NCBI GenBank assembly: GCA_964468745.1
Contig: CAYXVY010000201.1
Span: 11,603 to 75,602, forward strand
Source: JACPRB01 sp964468745
GTDB lineage: Bacteria > Planctomycetota > MHYJ01 > JACPRB01
Length of the DNA: 64,000 nucleotides
Reading direction: 5' to 3'
Shown here: one piece after another, positions 14,859 through 25,613 of the stretch
Layout: each line of letters begins with the position of its first letter
Position numbering within the stretch: position 1 is the stretch's first letter
Program-made: the position numbers and the translations under genes
Notes under the pieces: model-generated
Told to the model about the DNA's origin: nothing
What the model saw: only the letters and a program-made list of their open reading frames with translations
Databases searched by the model: none

Positions 14859-17702
14859 CTATTCCTGCTGTTTGGCCAGCAGGGTGTCGATCTGCGCCCT
14901 GAGGGCCTCTCGCAGGGGCCACTGGGGGGGCGCGACGTCGAGGCAGGTGCGGAAATCGTCGATGGCTCCCTTGAAGTCTCCCGTGGCCTGCCGGACCATG
15001 CCGCGATTGTGGTACGGCTCCGGGCGTTGCGGATACTGCCGCACCGACTCTTCGGCGTCGGCCATCGCGCCCGGAAAATCCCGTGTCGTGGCCTTGAGGG
15101 CCGTGCGGTTGACGCGCGCGGGGAAGAACCGCGGGTTGAGCTCGAGCGCACGATCGTAGTCCTGCATGGCGCCGACCGGATCGTTGCGCTGGCGCTTGAG
15201 GTCGGCGCGGCGGCAGTGCGTCGCGGGATCCGTCGGATTGAGCAGGATCGCCTGCGAGTAGTCGTCGAGGGCACGCTTCCATTGTCCGCGCGCCTCGTAG
15301 GTCTCGCCGCGCTTGAGGTGCGGCGCCGGATTCGCCGGCATGATGCCGATGGCGCTGGAGAAATCCTCGAGGGCGCCGTCGAGATCGCGGCGCGCCGCGC
15401 GCAGGGCGCCGCGATTGAAGTAAGCGAGCGCGCAATGGACGTTGATCCGGATCGCCTCGCCGTAGTCCGCCATCGCGGCGTCCTGCTCGCCGAGCGACTG
15501 CCGCGCGTTGCCTCTATTCACGTACGCGAGCGCGAGCTTGGGATCCTTCGCCATCGCGGCGTTGGCGTCGTCGATCGCGCCCTGCAGATCGCCCGATAGG
15601 GCTTTCGCGAAAGCCCTGTTGCAGAGCGCGCCGGCGTCGTCCGGCCGCATGCTCATGTACTGCTCGATGTCGGCGATGCCCCCCTTCGGATCGCCCGACT
15701 GGGCGCGCGCGAAGCCGCGGTTGTTGTAGGCCGGCGCGAAGCGCGGCGCGAGACGCAGCGTGGCGGTGTATTCCGCGATCGCGTCCGCCTGGCGGCCGCG
15801 GGCGATCCACGCGTTGCCGCGCAGGAATCGCGCGCGCGCGTAGTGGGGACGCAGCTTGAGCGCCTGTCCGAAATCGTCCGGCTCTCCGCGGGCCATGCCG
15901 CGCAGGAGCCAGAATTCCTCGCACCCGAGACGACCTGAGAACGTCTTGATGGCGTCATCGCTCAGCCGAACAACCTCGTCGCGCCGCAGCTGCGCGAGCG
16001 CGCGATACACTGCCAGCAGCGACCGGTCGGCATCCTCCGCGGCGTCGGGCCGCCTCGTGGCCGACGCGAGATGGCGCGCGGCGGTGTCCAAGTGCTGCAT
16101 GACGCGTTCGTCGGGCGTGAGCGTGTCGTGCATCCGCTGGACGAACGCGTCCATCGCGCGCTCCTGGTACAGCCGTGCGAGATGGTAGTGCGCCCCCGAA
16201 TCGTTGGGGCTGCACCGTTCCGCCGCGCGGAGCGCCCGCTCCGCGGCGTCGAGGTCCCCGAGCATGTGACGCCCGATGCCCAGCGTGACCCACGCGTGCG
16301 AATCCTCGGCGCCTCCCCCCTCCCGCACGATCGCGTCCAGTTCGTCGCACGCTTTCTTGACGCGCGCCAGCTCGGCGAAAATCGCGTCGCCTTCGACGTG
16401 GAACCACGGACGTGCACCGCGGATGACGGCTTCGATCGGCCGCACGAGTTGCTCCGCCCGCAGCCGGCGCTCGGCCTCGCCCGCGCGCGCGAAACTCCAG
16501 ATCGAGGCGCCGATGGCGACGATCAGAACGGCGGCGGTGGCGGTGACCCGCCTGCGCACTGAGAACCAGCGGCTCAGCTTGCGGACCACGCCCGGCGCCT
16601 GCGCATAGACGGGCTCGCCGGCGAGGTAGCGCAGCAGCTCCTCTGAGAACTCCTCCGCGTTCACGTAGCGCCGGGACGGAACCGGGTCGAGCGCCTTCAG
16701 GCACACCGTCTCAAGCTCCACCGAGACGCGCGGATTGAGATTGCGAGGGCGCTCCGGCGGACCTGCGAGGATCTTGTTGAAGACCTCGATAGGGTGGGCA
16801 CCGGTATGAGGTGGCCGGCCGACCAGCATCTCGTAGAGGATCGCCCCGAGCGCATAGACGTCGGTTCGAGCGGTCACCTGGTCGATGCCGCTTTGTACCT
16901 GTTCCGGAGCCATGTACGGCGGCGTGCCGACCACGAATCCCGTCTCGGTCACGCGCGCCTCGTTTTCCTGCAGGAACGCCAGACTGAAATCGGCGACCTT
17001 CGGCTCACCCATCTCCGTGACGATGATGTTCGCGGGCTTGAGGTCGCGATGGATGATGCCGTTCTGATGCGCGTAGTGAACCGCGCGCGAGACTGTCGCG
17101 AGGAGGCGGATCATGGACGGAAGCGCCCGTCGCGCCTGCGGCATCAACTCCGTCAGCGTCTTGCCCTTCACCAACTCCATCACGAGGTACATGTGGCCGT
17201 CCTCCTCGCACGCGTCGTGCAGCGTGACGAGGTTCGGGTGCGCGAGGCGCGCCGCGGCCGTGCACTCGCGATAGAAGCGCTGACGCATCGTCTCAAAACT
17301 CTTGGCGCGCGGGCGCAGGACCTTGAGCGCGACCTCGCGGTGGAGCTCGCGGTCGAGGGCGCGGTAGACGATGGCCACGCCCCCTTCGCCGAGCCGCTCG
17401 ATGATCTCGTAGCGGCGGAATCTCGGAAGCTCCAGCTTGGCGGTGTCGTAGAGCGCCTCCGACACCTCCGGCGCCAGCCCGCGCGGGACGGCGCCGTTCA
17501 AGTACTGGCGATGGCGCTCCTCGCGGCGCAGCTCTTCAAGCGCTTTGTCGTCGATCAGTCCGCGCTCGCGCATGAGATCCGCCAGGAGGACCGATTCGCC
17601 GCGGGCGAGCCGCTCCTGCTGCTCGCGAAGGCACTCTTGCACGGCCTCCTGGGGGACAATGCCGCGTTCGACGGCCAGACGCCCGACTATCGTGTCTGCC
17701 AC
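14859..17702 (-). CDS. Transmembrane Ser/Thr kinase with TPR tail
   Basis: A 947-residue kinase starting at a GTG. Residues 1-65 carry the same GspE-N-like helical repeats as the kinase at 1089 (LAVERGIVPQEAVQ). The kinase domain (about 98-365) has lysine 127, HRD at 218-220 and APE at 265-267, but DFS (238-240) in place of DFG. The metal-binding Asp is kept, so activity is still plausible. One membrane helix lies near 390-410 (TATAAVLIVAIGASIWSFA). The rest, about 500 residues, is a run of TPR motifs (ALAYVNRGNARQSLGEQDAAMADY and many relatives), probably periplasmic. The partner sigma gene lies 36 bases upstream. Confidence 0.9.
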   Translation of the reverse strand: MADTIVGRLAVERGIVPQEAVQECLREQQERLARGESVLLADLMRERGLIDDKALEELRREERHRQYLNGAVPRGLAPEVSEALYDTAKLELPRFRRYEIIERLGEGGVAIVYRALDRELHREVALKVLRPRAKSFETMRQRFYRECTAAARLAHPNLVTLHDACEEDGHMYLVMELVKGKTLTELMPQARRALPSMIRLLATVSRAVHYAHQNGIIHRDLKPANIIVTEMGEPKVADFSLAFLQENEARVTETGFVVGTPPYMAPEQVQSGIDQVTARTDVYALGAILYEMLVGRPPHTGAHPIEVFNKILAGPPERPRNLNPRVSVELETVCLKALDPVPSRRYVNAEEFSEELLRYLAGEPVYAQAPGVVRKLSRWFSVRRRVTATAAVLIVAIGASIWSFARAGEAERRLRAEQLVRPIEAVIRGARPWFHVEGDAIFAELARVKKACDELDAIVREGGGAEDSHAWVTLGIGRHMLGDLDAAERALRAAERCSPNDSGAHYHLARLYQERAMDAFVQRMHDTLTPDERVMQHLDTAARHLASATRRPDAAEDADRSLLAVYRALAQLRRDEVVRLSDDAIKTFSGRLGCEEFWLLRGMARGEPDDFGQALKLRPHYARARFLRGNAWIARGRQADAIAEYTATLRLAPRFAPAYNNRGFARAQSGDPKGGIADIEQYMSMRPDDAGALCNRAFAKALSGDLQGAIDDANAAMAKDPKLALAYVNRGNARQSLGEQDAAMADYGEAIRINVHCALAYFNRGALRAARRDLDGALEDFSSAIGIMPANPAPHLKRGETYEARGQWKRALDDYSQAILLNPTDPATHCRRADLKRQRNDPVGAMQDYDRALELNPRFFPARVNRTALKATTRDFPGAMADAEESVRQYPQRPEPYHNRGMVRQATGDFKGAIDDFRTCLDVAPPQWPLREALRAQIDTLLAKQQE

Positions 17703-17738
17703 TTCACCTACTGTACGACGGTGGGACTCGGGTCCCGT

Positions 17739-18458
17739 CTACTCCAGCCACGAAAAGAGTCCGCGCAGCTCGTCGGCGAGTTCTTCGGCGGACCGCACGG
17801 TCTCGCGCACCTGCGCCTTGAGAGCCTCCCTGAACGCCTCGCGCGCGACACGGAGATAATTGCTGACGCTGTCCTCCGTGATTCCCAGTTGTTTCGCGAC
17901 GGCCGTGTACGTAGCCTGTCCGTCCCCCTCGAGATCGTAGAGGCGGAAGACCTCGAAGCACTTCATGCGATCCTGCTTGTGAAACGTCTCGCGGACCGAC
18001 TCCACGGCCGCGCGGATCACCGCGGCCCGCCATTCGCGCTCGAACACCTCTTCGGGACCGAATTCGCGGGCGGCCGCGAGGTTCTCCTCCGCGCCCAGCT
18101 CCGCCTGGTCCAGCGTCAGGTGCGCGATCTTCCCGCCCCTCCGCACCGCGTGATCGATCCGCCGCTGGTCGGCGACAAAGTTGCGGACGCTTGTCTTCAG
18201 GAAGTTGCGGAAGCGTCCGCGCTCCTCGTCCGCCTTCTCGAGAAAGCCGGATTCCATCAGATGGAGAAAGAAGGCCTGCGTCAGGTCCATCGACGCGGTC
18301 GCGTCGTGATTGCAGGAGGTGCGCACGTACCAGTACACGGGCTTCCAGTAGCGTTCGATGAGCGTGTTGAGTGCGGTCTGGGAGTCCTTCTCCTCGCCGC
18401 GCGCGTGCGAGACGAGGGTCCACAGCGTCGATGGAAACGCTACCGGTGCGGTGTCCAC
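17739..18458 (-). CDS. ECF-like sigma factor paired with Ser/Thr kinase
   Basis: A 239-residue sigma factor, paralog of those at 340 and 27208. Region 2 holds SMDLTQAFFLHLM with Thr60, followed by RGRFRNFLKTSVRNFV. Region 4 is near 175-220 (ATYTAVAKQLGITEDSVSNYLRVAR). It starts at a GTG, and the residues before the FPSTLW motif match the sister proteins in number. The transmembrane kinase gene follows after 36 bases, so it is probably co-transcribed. Kinase-linked sigma factors of this kind are thought to be activated by phosphorylation rather than by release from an anti-sigma factor, and no anti-sigma gene is visible. Confidence 0.87.
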   Translation of the reverse strand: MDTAPVAFPSTLWTLVSHARGEEKDSQTALNTLIERYWKPVYWYVRTSCNHDATASMDLTQAFFLHLMESGFLEKADEERGRFRNFLKTSVRNFVADQRRIDHAVRRGGKIAHLTLDQAELGAEENLAAAREFGPEEVFEREWRAAVIRAAVESVRETFHKQDRMKCFEVFRLYDLEGDGQATYTAVAKQLGITEDSVSNYLRVAREAFREALKAQVRETVRSAEELADELRGLFSWLE

Positions 18459-18503
18459 GATTCCGATGATAACGCAAACCCGCCGGCACCTGTCAGCGGA
18501 TCG

Positions 18504-19598
18504 CTATCCGGGCTTCCCCCAGACGAGAGGCTGCAGCGCGGGCTCATTCTGTTTGAAGCCGGCAATGCTCACCTGCGCGGCCAAGTTCTCGGCGACCCTC
18601 ATGAACGCGCGCGCCGCAGGGTGATTGGGATCCGCTTCGACGATGGGACGCCCCGCGTCCGCCGTCGTGCGAATCGTCGTGTCCAGCGGGATGGCGCCGA
18701 GGAAGGGGAGTCCCATCCCTGTGGCGATCGACCTCGCGCCGCCCACGCCGAAGATGTCGTCGTGATTGTGGCACTTCGGGCACTCGTAGCCGGACATGTT
18801 CTCGATGATGCCGAGCACCGGCACGTGAAGCTTGCTGAACATGTCTACCGCCTTCGTCGCGACGTTGAGCGCAACGTCCTGCGGCGTCGAGACGACCGCG
18901 GCGCCGGTCAGCGGGATCATCTGGCAGAGCGAGAGCTGGACGTCGCCCGTGCCGGGGGGCAGGTCGATGATGAGATAGTCGAGCTCGCCCCACTCGACGC
19001 CCCCGAGGAACTGCTCCATGTATTTGTGGAGGATCGGGCCTCGCACCGTCACGGCCTGGCCGGGGGGCGAGAAGAGGCCGATCGAGACCATCGGCATGCC
19101 GTACACGCGCGGCGGCACAAGTTTCGTCGAAGGCGTGGTCGTCGGCTGCCAGCCCGGGGCCATGCCGAGGATCTTCGGGATGCTCGGACCGTAGATGTCC
19201 GCGTCCATCACGCCGACGCGTGCGCCGAGCTTCGAGAGCGCGAGCGCGATATTCGCACTGACCGTCGATTTGCCGACGCCGCCCTTGCCGCTGGCGATGG
19301 GGACGACGTTGCGCACGGTCGTGAGCATGTGCTGCTTGGCCGAGACGGTGCTTCGCACTTGCGAGGTCATCTGCACATCGACCTTCTCGATGCCGGGCAG
19401 CCGCTTCACGGCATCGATCGACTGCTGTTTCAGCTGCTCGCGCACCGGGCACGCGGGCGTGGTGAGTTCGATGGTGAACGAGACGACGCCTCCGCACGAC
19501 TTGACATCCTTCACGAAGCCGAGCGAGACGATGTCGCGGTGCAGGTCGGGGTCCTGAACGGATTTGAGCGCGTTCAGGATCGCGGGGATTTCAGCCAT
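18504..19598 (-). CDS. apbC: Mrp/NBP35-type Fe-S carrier ATPase
   Basis: A 364-residue P-loop ATPase that carries and delivers iron-sulfur clusters. The N-terminal DUF59/MIP18 domain covers residues 1-85 (ILNALKSVQDPDLHRDIVSLG). The deviant Walker A is ASGKGGVGKST (102-112), followed by DADIYGPSIPKILG. The dimer-bridging CxxC is in the YECPKCHNHDD segment. The length is normal. I start it at MAEIPAIL; the longer frame upstream lacks family similarity. The neighbouring STAS-FHA gene is divergent. Confidence 0.93.
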   Translation of the reverse strand: MAEIPAILNALKSVQDPDLHRDIVSLGFVKDVKSCGGVVSFTIELTTPACPVREQLKQQSIDAVKRLPGIEKVDVQMTSQVRSTVSAKQHMLTTVRNVVPIASGKGGVGKSTVSANIALALSKLGARVGVMDADIYGPSIPKILGMAPGWQPTTTPSTKLVPPRVYGMPMVSIGLFSPPGQAVTVRGPILHKYMEQFLGGVEWGELDYLIIDLPPGTGDVQLSLCQMIPLTGAAVVSTPQDVALNVATKAVDMFSKLHVPVLGIIENMSGYECPKCHNHDDIFGVGGARSIATGMGLPFLGAIPLDTTIRTTADAGRPIVEADPNHPAARAFMRVAENLAAQVSIAGFKQNEPALQPLVWGKPG

Positions 19599-19663
19599 AG
19601 GCAGAGTAGCGTAGTGGCAACTGTGGCAGGGGTCAATCCGATACTGCTGGGACAAGCGTTCAC

Positions 19664-20920
19664 GTGGGGGACCTGTCGATCGAGCGTACGTCATGGAGAG
19701 AATTGCCGCACGCCGCGGAGTTCAACGTGCACGGGAAAATGACGGCGGCCGGCGTCATGTCGTTCAAGGGGACGATCGATGCCGCGGTTGACGGCCCCGT
19801 GAGCATTCTGTTGCTGGGCCTCAAACATGTGCCGTTCCTGCCGAGCATCTCGCTGTCTTACCTTTCGGATCTCGTTGTGCGACTGCAGCGGCGCGGCGGC
19901 GGGATCGCGCTCGTGCAGGCCGACGGCAAGATCAAGGTCGTTCTCGCATCGCTCGGGCTTGTGCAGTTCTTCCAGTTCAGCGACGACTACGAACGCGCCC
20001 GCGTCTTCGCGCAAGAGCAGTCGAAGCAACTGCTGGCGCAGCCGCGGATCGTGATACATCGCGGTCCTGGAGAGGGACAGGTGTATCCCGTCGCCGGCGA
20101 TCCAGTCGTCGTCGGGGGCGATCCCGAAGCGACGATCGTCGTGCGAGCGGCCAACATCAACCGTCGTCACGCGCAGATCTCCGGCGGCCGCGTCAAGGAT
20201 CTCGGCTCTAAGATGGGGACGTACGTCGGCCAGAAGCGCATCGCGGACGAGGCGCTGAAGAACGGCGACATCATCCGGATCGCCGACCTCGAGCTTCGAT
20301 TCGTCGAGGGCTCGCGTCTACTTTCGAATCACGCAGACGCCGCCGTTCTGGTCGGCGAGCGCGCGCATGAAGTCTTCGCGCGCGTCGGCGCCGACGCCGA
20401 TCGTATGGATCTTCACGCGGCGCGTGCGGTTCATCTCGATCATCTTCGACAGGATTTCGCCAGGCTCGATGATGCGCCCGTTGTTCGGGACGCCGTCGGA
20501 GAGGAGATAGATCGTGTCGACGCCCGCCTTGAACGCGTTCGCCTCGACGGTCTCGCTACGCTTGAGCGCCTCCTTCGGCTCCTTCCTCTCGCTCAGGAGG
20601 AACGCGCGTTCGAGGGGGTCGAAGATGTTCGTCTGGCCGTCCGGCTCGAGAGCGTCGATGAACGCGATCGCCTTCTCCTTGTTTGCGCGCGTCGCGGCTT
20701 CGAGTCCCTCGTCGAGCCACGGCTGGTACTCGTGGTTGTAGATGATGATGTTGAAGCGCACGTCCTCCTTCAGCCGCCAGATCGCGTTGCGCAGTTCGTG
20801 CTTGGCGACGTCGATTTTTCGGCCCTTGAACTCCTTCGCACGCGGGATCGGATCGCCGCCGCCGGTGGCCACCTCGGTCTCGTCCGGCTTCCATTCCGCG
20901 GGCTCTTTCATCGAGCCTGA
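19664..20920 (+). CDS. STAS-FHA domain protein with antisense overlap
   Basis: Residues 1-125 look like a STAS (anti-sigma-antagonist-like) domain: FNVHGKMTAAGVMSFKGTID, VSILLLGLKHVPFLPSISL, and LVRLQ/ALVQADGKIKVVLASLG. Residues about 140-215 are an FHA phosphothreonine-binding domain (VVVGGDPEATIVV, NRRHAQI, DLGSKMGTYVGQKRI). After residue about 215 the frame stays open for another 200 codons, entirely antisense to the VWA gene, and that part looks like shadow translation. The true protein probably ends near 20340; a lost stop codon or sequencing error is possible. A GTG start is used. A reader of kinase signals is the likely role (inference). Confidence 0.65.
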   Translation: MGDLSIERTSWRELPHAAEFNVHGKMTAAGVMSFKGTIDAAVDGPVSILLLGLKHVPFLPSISLSYLSDLVVRLQRRGGGIALVQADGKIKVVLASLGLVQFFQFSDDYERARVFAQEQSKQLLAQPRIVIHRGPGEGQVYPVAGDPVVVGGDPEATIVVRAANINRRHAQISGGRVKDLGSKMGTYVGQKRIADEALKNGDIIRIADLELRFVEGSRLLSNHADAAVLVGERAHEVFARVGADADRMDLHAARAVHLDHLRQDFARLDDAPVVRDAVGEEIDRVDARLERVRLDGLATLERLLRLLPLAQEERAFEGVEDVRLAVRLESVDERDRLLLVCARRGFESLVEPRLVLVVVDDDVEAHVLLQPPDRVAQFVLGDVDFSALELLRTRDRIAAAGGHLGLVRLPFRGLFHRA

Positions 20921-21901
20921 GCGATCGAGGACAAATGCGACACGCTTCGAGATCACGGGGATGCCGTAGAACTTGGCCGGCTCGCTCGCCGTGCCGCCCG
21001 CGTCGGGCTTCCGCTCCGGAGGCTTTTCGTACTTGCCCCCGAGGAGGGCCGCCTTGTTCGCCGTGAACCAGGCCTTCCACGCCGTGTAGTCGCCGCGGCT
21101 GTCGACGCCGGTCAGGGCGACGAGCACGGCGTTGATTTCCTCGCGCAGCCGTCCCGTCGCGTCTTTGAGCGCCTCGATGAGCGGCTCGATCCCCTTCGAG
21201 TCGTCGATTCGATGCAAGGCATCGACGGCCGCGAGCTTCACGGGGAAGTCCGGCGACCGCTTGAGGGCGTCCGCGATGGCGGGGATCGACTCGGCTTCGC
21301 GCCGATGGCCGAGCGCGTCGAGGATGGAGACGAGCGCACGGCCGTCCTTCTCCCGCCCCGCGGCCTTTCGCAGCGCGTCCTGTGCCTCCGACGCGGCGCA
21401 CTCGCCCAGCGCCTCCGCTGCGGCGCCTCGCATGGCCCAGTCGGAATCGCCCAGCCTGGAGACGAGCGACTTCACAGCCTCGCCGCTCTTCATGCGAATG
21501 AGCGACGCGCGGATCGCCGGCTTGACGCCCTCCTCGGCGAAGATCTTCGCTTCGAGCGCCTTGGCTTCGGCCGAGAGGGCGACGTATTCCTCGCGTTGCT
21601 TGATTTCGTCGCCCTTCCATTCCACGGTGCCGATCTGCATCTTCGCGTGGACGGGGCTCGCCTCCATCTTGCGGATGCGATCGAGCTTGTCCGACTGATA
21701 CGTGCGTATGTTGCCGGTCGAGACGGCCCAGAGGTCGAGCAGCAGCGCAGCCGATTCGGGTTTGTCGAACTCGCCGAGCTTTGTCGCGGCCTCGGCGCGC
21801 GCGGCCGTCGCCGGGTTCTTCAGCGCGGCCTTCGCGGCGTCGCGAACGGCGTTCCAGTCCCCCTGAGCCGAGAGCAGGAGGAGGAGTGCGATCGTGCTCA
21901 T
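20318..21901 (-). CDS. Exported HEAT-repeat and VWA-domain protein
   Basis: A 527-residue protein. It has a short signal peptide (MSTIALLLLLSAQ), alpha-helical HEAT repeats over about 130-260 (AVKSLVSRLGDSDWAMRGAAAEALGE and KSPDF-type repeats), and a von Willebrand factor A domain over about 315-525. The VWA MIDAS motif is DRSGSMK, with a later YLLSDG. VWA domains mediate metal-dependent protein binding. It lies 63 bases downstream of the sigma-70 gene on the same strand. Its 3' 603 bases are overlapped, antisense, by the STAS-FHA open frame. Confidence 0.8.
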   Translation of the reverse strand: MSTIALLLLLSAQGDWNAVRDAAKAALKNPATAARAEAATKLGEFDKPESAALLLDLWAVSTGNIRTYQSDKLDRIRKMEASPVHAKMQIGTVEWKGDEIKQREEYVALSAEAKALEAKIFAEEGVKPAIRASLIRMKSGEAVKSLVSRLGDSDWAMRGAAAEALGECAASEAQDALRKAAGREKDGRALVSILDALGHRREAESIPAIADALKRSPDFPVKLAAVDALHRIDDSKGIEPLIEALKDATGRLREEINAVLVALTGVDSRGDYTAWKAWFTANKAALLGGKYEKPPERKPDAGGTASEPAKFYGIPVISKRVAFVLDRSGSMKEPAEWKPDETEVATGGGDPIPRAKEFKGRKIDVAKHELRNAIWRLKEDVRFNIIIYNHEYQPWLDEGLEAATRANKEKAIAFIDALEPDGQTNIFDPLERAFLLSERKEPKEALKRSETVEANAFKAGVDTIYLLSDGVPNNGRIIEPGEILSKMIEMNRTRRVKIHTIGVGADAREDFMRALADQNGGVCVIRK

Positions 21902-21933
21902 CCCCGAACCTCCCTTGTCCCGCCCATTATGCA

Positions 21934-21964
21934 GGATCGGGATTGGGATTGGGACCGGGATTCG
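21934..21964. repeat. ATCCCG-type short tandem repeat
   Basis: Degenerate hexamers (GGGATT/GGGATC/GGGACC on the plus strand) fill the spacer directly after the TAG of the sigma-70 gene. Read with that gene, they are ATCCCG-like units starting a few bases past the stop. The same arrangement recurs at 46797-46907 and 54322-54349. Confidence 0.6.
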
Positions 21965-23227
21965 CTAGTCGAGGCTGTCGAGCAGCGCGCGCAGCTTGCG
22001 CGCCCGTGTCGGATGGCGCAGCTTCTCGATCGCCTTGAGTTCGATCTGGCGTACGCGCTCGCGACTCAGATTGTAGATCTTCGCGATGTCTTCGAGCGTG
22101 TACGAATCGCCGTGGCCGAGCCCGAATCGCAGACGAACCACCTCGCGTTCCCGTGGCGAGAGCGTGTCGAGCACGCGCGTCATGCCCTCGAGCAGCGAGC
22201 GCGCGTCGGCCAGAGGCTCCTCGCGGGGAGCCGCGACAGTCTCGGCGAGGGAAGACTCGTCGCCCTGCACGTGGTCGAGGCTGAGGCAATGGACTGCCGT
22301 GCGGAAGACCCGCTGCGCCTGCGCGCGCGAGATGTCGAGCTTCGCGGCGAGTTCGTACGGCGTCGGGTCGCGTCCCTCCCGGTCGCGGAACTTTTTCACG
22401 GCGTCGCGGATCATCTGCGGCGCCTCGGCGAGATTGACGGGCTGCCGGATGAGGCGAAATTTGCCGGCGAGGGCGCGCGTCATCGACTGCTTGATCCACC
22501 AGAACGCGTACGAGTGGAACTGGCACACCTCGCGTGCGTCGTATTTCTCCGTCGCGTAGAGGAGGCCGACGTTGCCTTCCTGGATCAGCTCGAGGATCTG
22601 CGACGGGTGGCGCGCGACCTGCTTGGCGACGTGAACAACGAGGCGCAGATTTGCGGACACGAGTGCGTTGCGAACGACGACGAACGCGCGATGAACGGCC
22701 AGAGCGCGATGCAGGCGGTAGTTGCGGCCGCGTTCGTGGCGAGTCCCTTCGTGCTCGACTGCGCGGAGCAGCCGGCGCAGGATGCCGATGCGCAGCTTCA
22801 ACTTGAGCGCGAGGTCGCGGCCTTCCGCATAAACTTCTCTGCCACCGTCTTCGACGATTTCGCGCAGGCGGGCGATGACCGGCGCCAGGAGTCGAAGATG
22901 TGCGTGGAAGTCGCGCTCCGACAGCCCCCCGATGTTGAAGGCCTTCATGGCCGGCCTGCGGCCGCGCAGGACGTCGGCGACGAGCGCGATCGCGTGCGGC
23001 CAGAGTTCGGGCACGGCACTGGCCGCGTTGATGAACATCGCGCGGCGGCGTGCCATCGTCCGTGCGAGATGCCGCTCCTGCTCCTTCTCGAGCAAAGGCG
23101 TGCGTGCGGCTTCGACCAGATAGCGCCCGATTGGATCCGATGCGGCTCCGGCACCGCGAGCGGGTGCGTCCGATTCGGCTGTCCCCTGCTGCCCCCAGTC
23201 GCCTTGCGCAGTTTCTTTGAATGTCAT
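21965..23227 (-). CDS. Sigma-70 factor, primary/group 2 type
   Basis: A 420-residue sigma factor with regions 1.2-4. Region 2 includes NLRLVVHVAKQV, ILELIQEGNVGLLYATEKYD and FHSYAFWWIKQSMTRAL, where primary factors have FSTYATWWIRQAITR. Region 3 is near 290-340, and region 4 ends with SPREREVVRLRFG and TLEDIAKIYNLSRERVRQIELKAI. I start it at MTFKETAQGDW (ATG 23227) because GGAGG lies ten bases upstream; the longer frame is not supported. A non-conserved insertion between regions 1.2 and 2 (about 75-200) is basic and helical. Several residues differ from vegetative RpoD, so it may be an alternative factor. Confidence 0.85.
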   Translation of the reverse strand: MTFKETAQGDWGQQGTAESDAPARGAGAASDPIGRYLVEAARTPLLEKEQERHLARTMARRRAMFINAASAVPELWPHAIALVADVLRGRRPAMKAFNIGGLSERDFHAHLRLLAPVIARLREIVEDGGREVYAEGRDLALKLKLRIGILRRLLRAVEHEGTRHERGRNYRLHRALAVHRAFVVVRNALVSANLRLVVHVAKQVARHPSQILELIQEGNVGLLYATEKYDAREVCQFHSYAFWWIKQSMTRALAGKFRLIRQPVNLAEAPQMIRDAVKKFRDREGRDPTPYELAAKLDISRAQAQRVFRTAVHCLSLDHVQGDESSLAETVAAPREEPLADARSLLEGMTRVLDTLSPREREVVRLRFGLGHGDSYTLEDIAKIYNLSRERVRQIELKAIEKLRHPTRARKLRALLDSLD

Positions 23228-23358
23228 CGTGGTCTGCCTCCAGCAACTGAACTGGTAGCACAGTATCAAACGACGTGCCACTGTTATGGAATGCAAGGCG
23301 TTTGAGTGCAGCATGTTGCGTGGTGGCATACACGCGGCCGTGAAGAAACACCGATACT

Positions 23359-25515
<2,157 letters not shown>

Positions 25516-25541
25516 GCGATCATCGTAGCGCCTGCGGCGGA

Positions 25542-25568
25542 CGAATACACCGAAATTATCGGTATTCG
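25542..25568. promoter_or_regulatory. Inverted repeat upstream of enhancer-binding gene
   Basis: Outer arms CGAATA and TATTCG enclose CCGA and TCGG around an AT-rich centre, 27 bases upstream of the ATG at 25515. A dimeric regulator site, possibly autoregulatory, is plausible from position alone. Confidence 0.4.
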
Positions 25569-25595
25569 TAAGTCCTTGCGCGCCAAGGAAAGTCG

Positions 25596-25613
25596 TGTCT
25601 CATCGATGAGACA
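25596..25613. promoter_or_regulatory. Perfect 18-base palindrome
   Basis: TGTCTCATCGATGAGACA is a perfect palindrome, one base outside the stop codon of the pseudokinase gene and about 80 bases before the enhancer-binding gene. It has no T-run, so it is more likely a protein-binding site than a terminator. Confidence 0.45.

Noticed and set aside
16794..19742. 982-codon plus-strand frame across two real genes
   Set aside because: It spans the antisense of a kinase, a sigma factor and Mrp; no domain appears, and each minus-strand gene is well supported.
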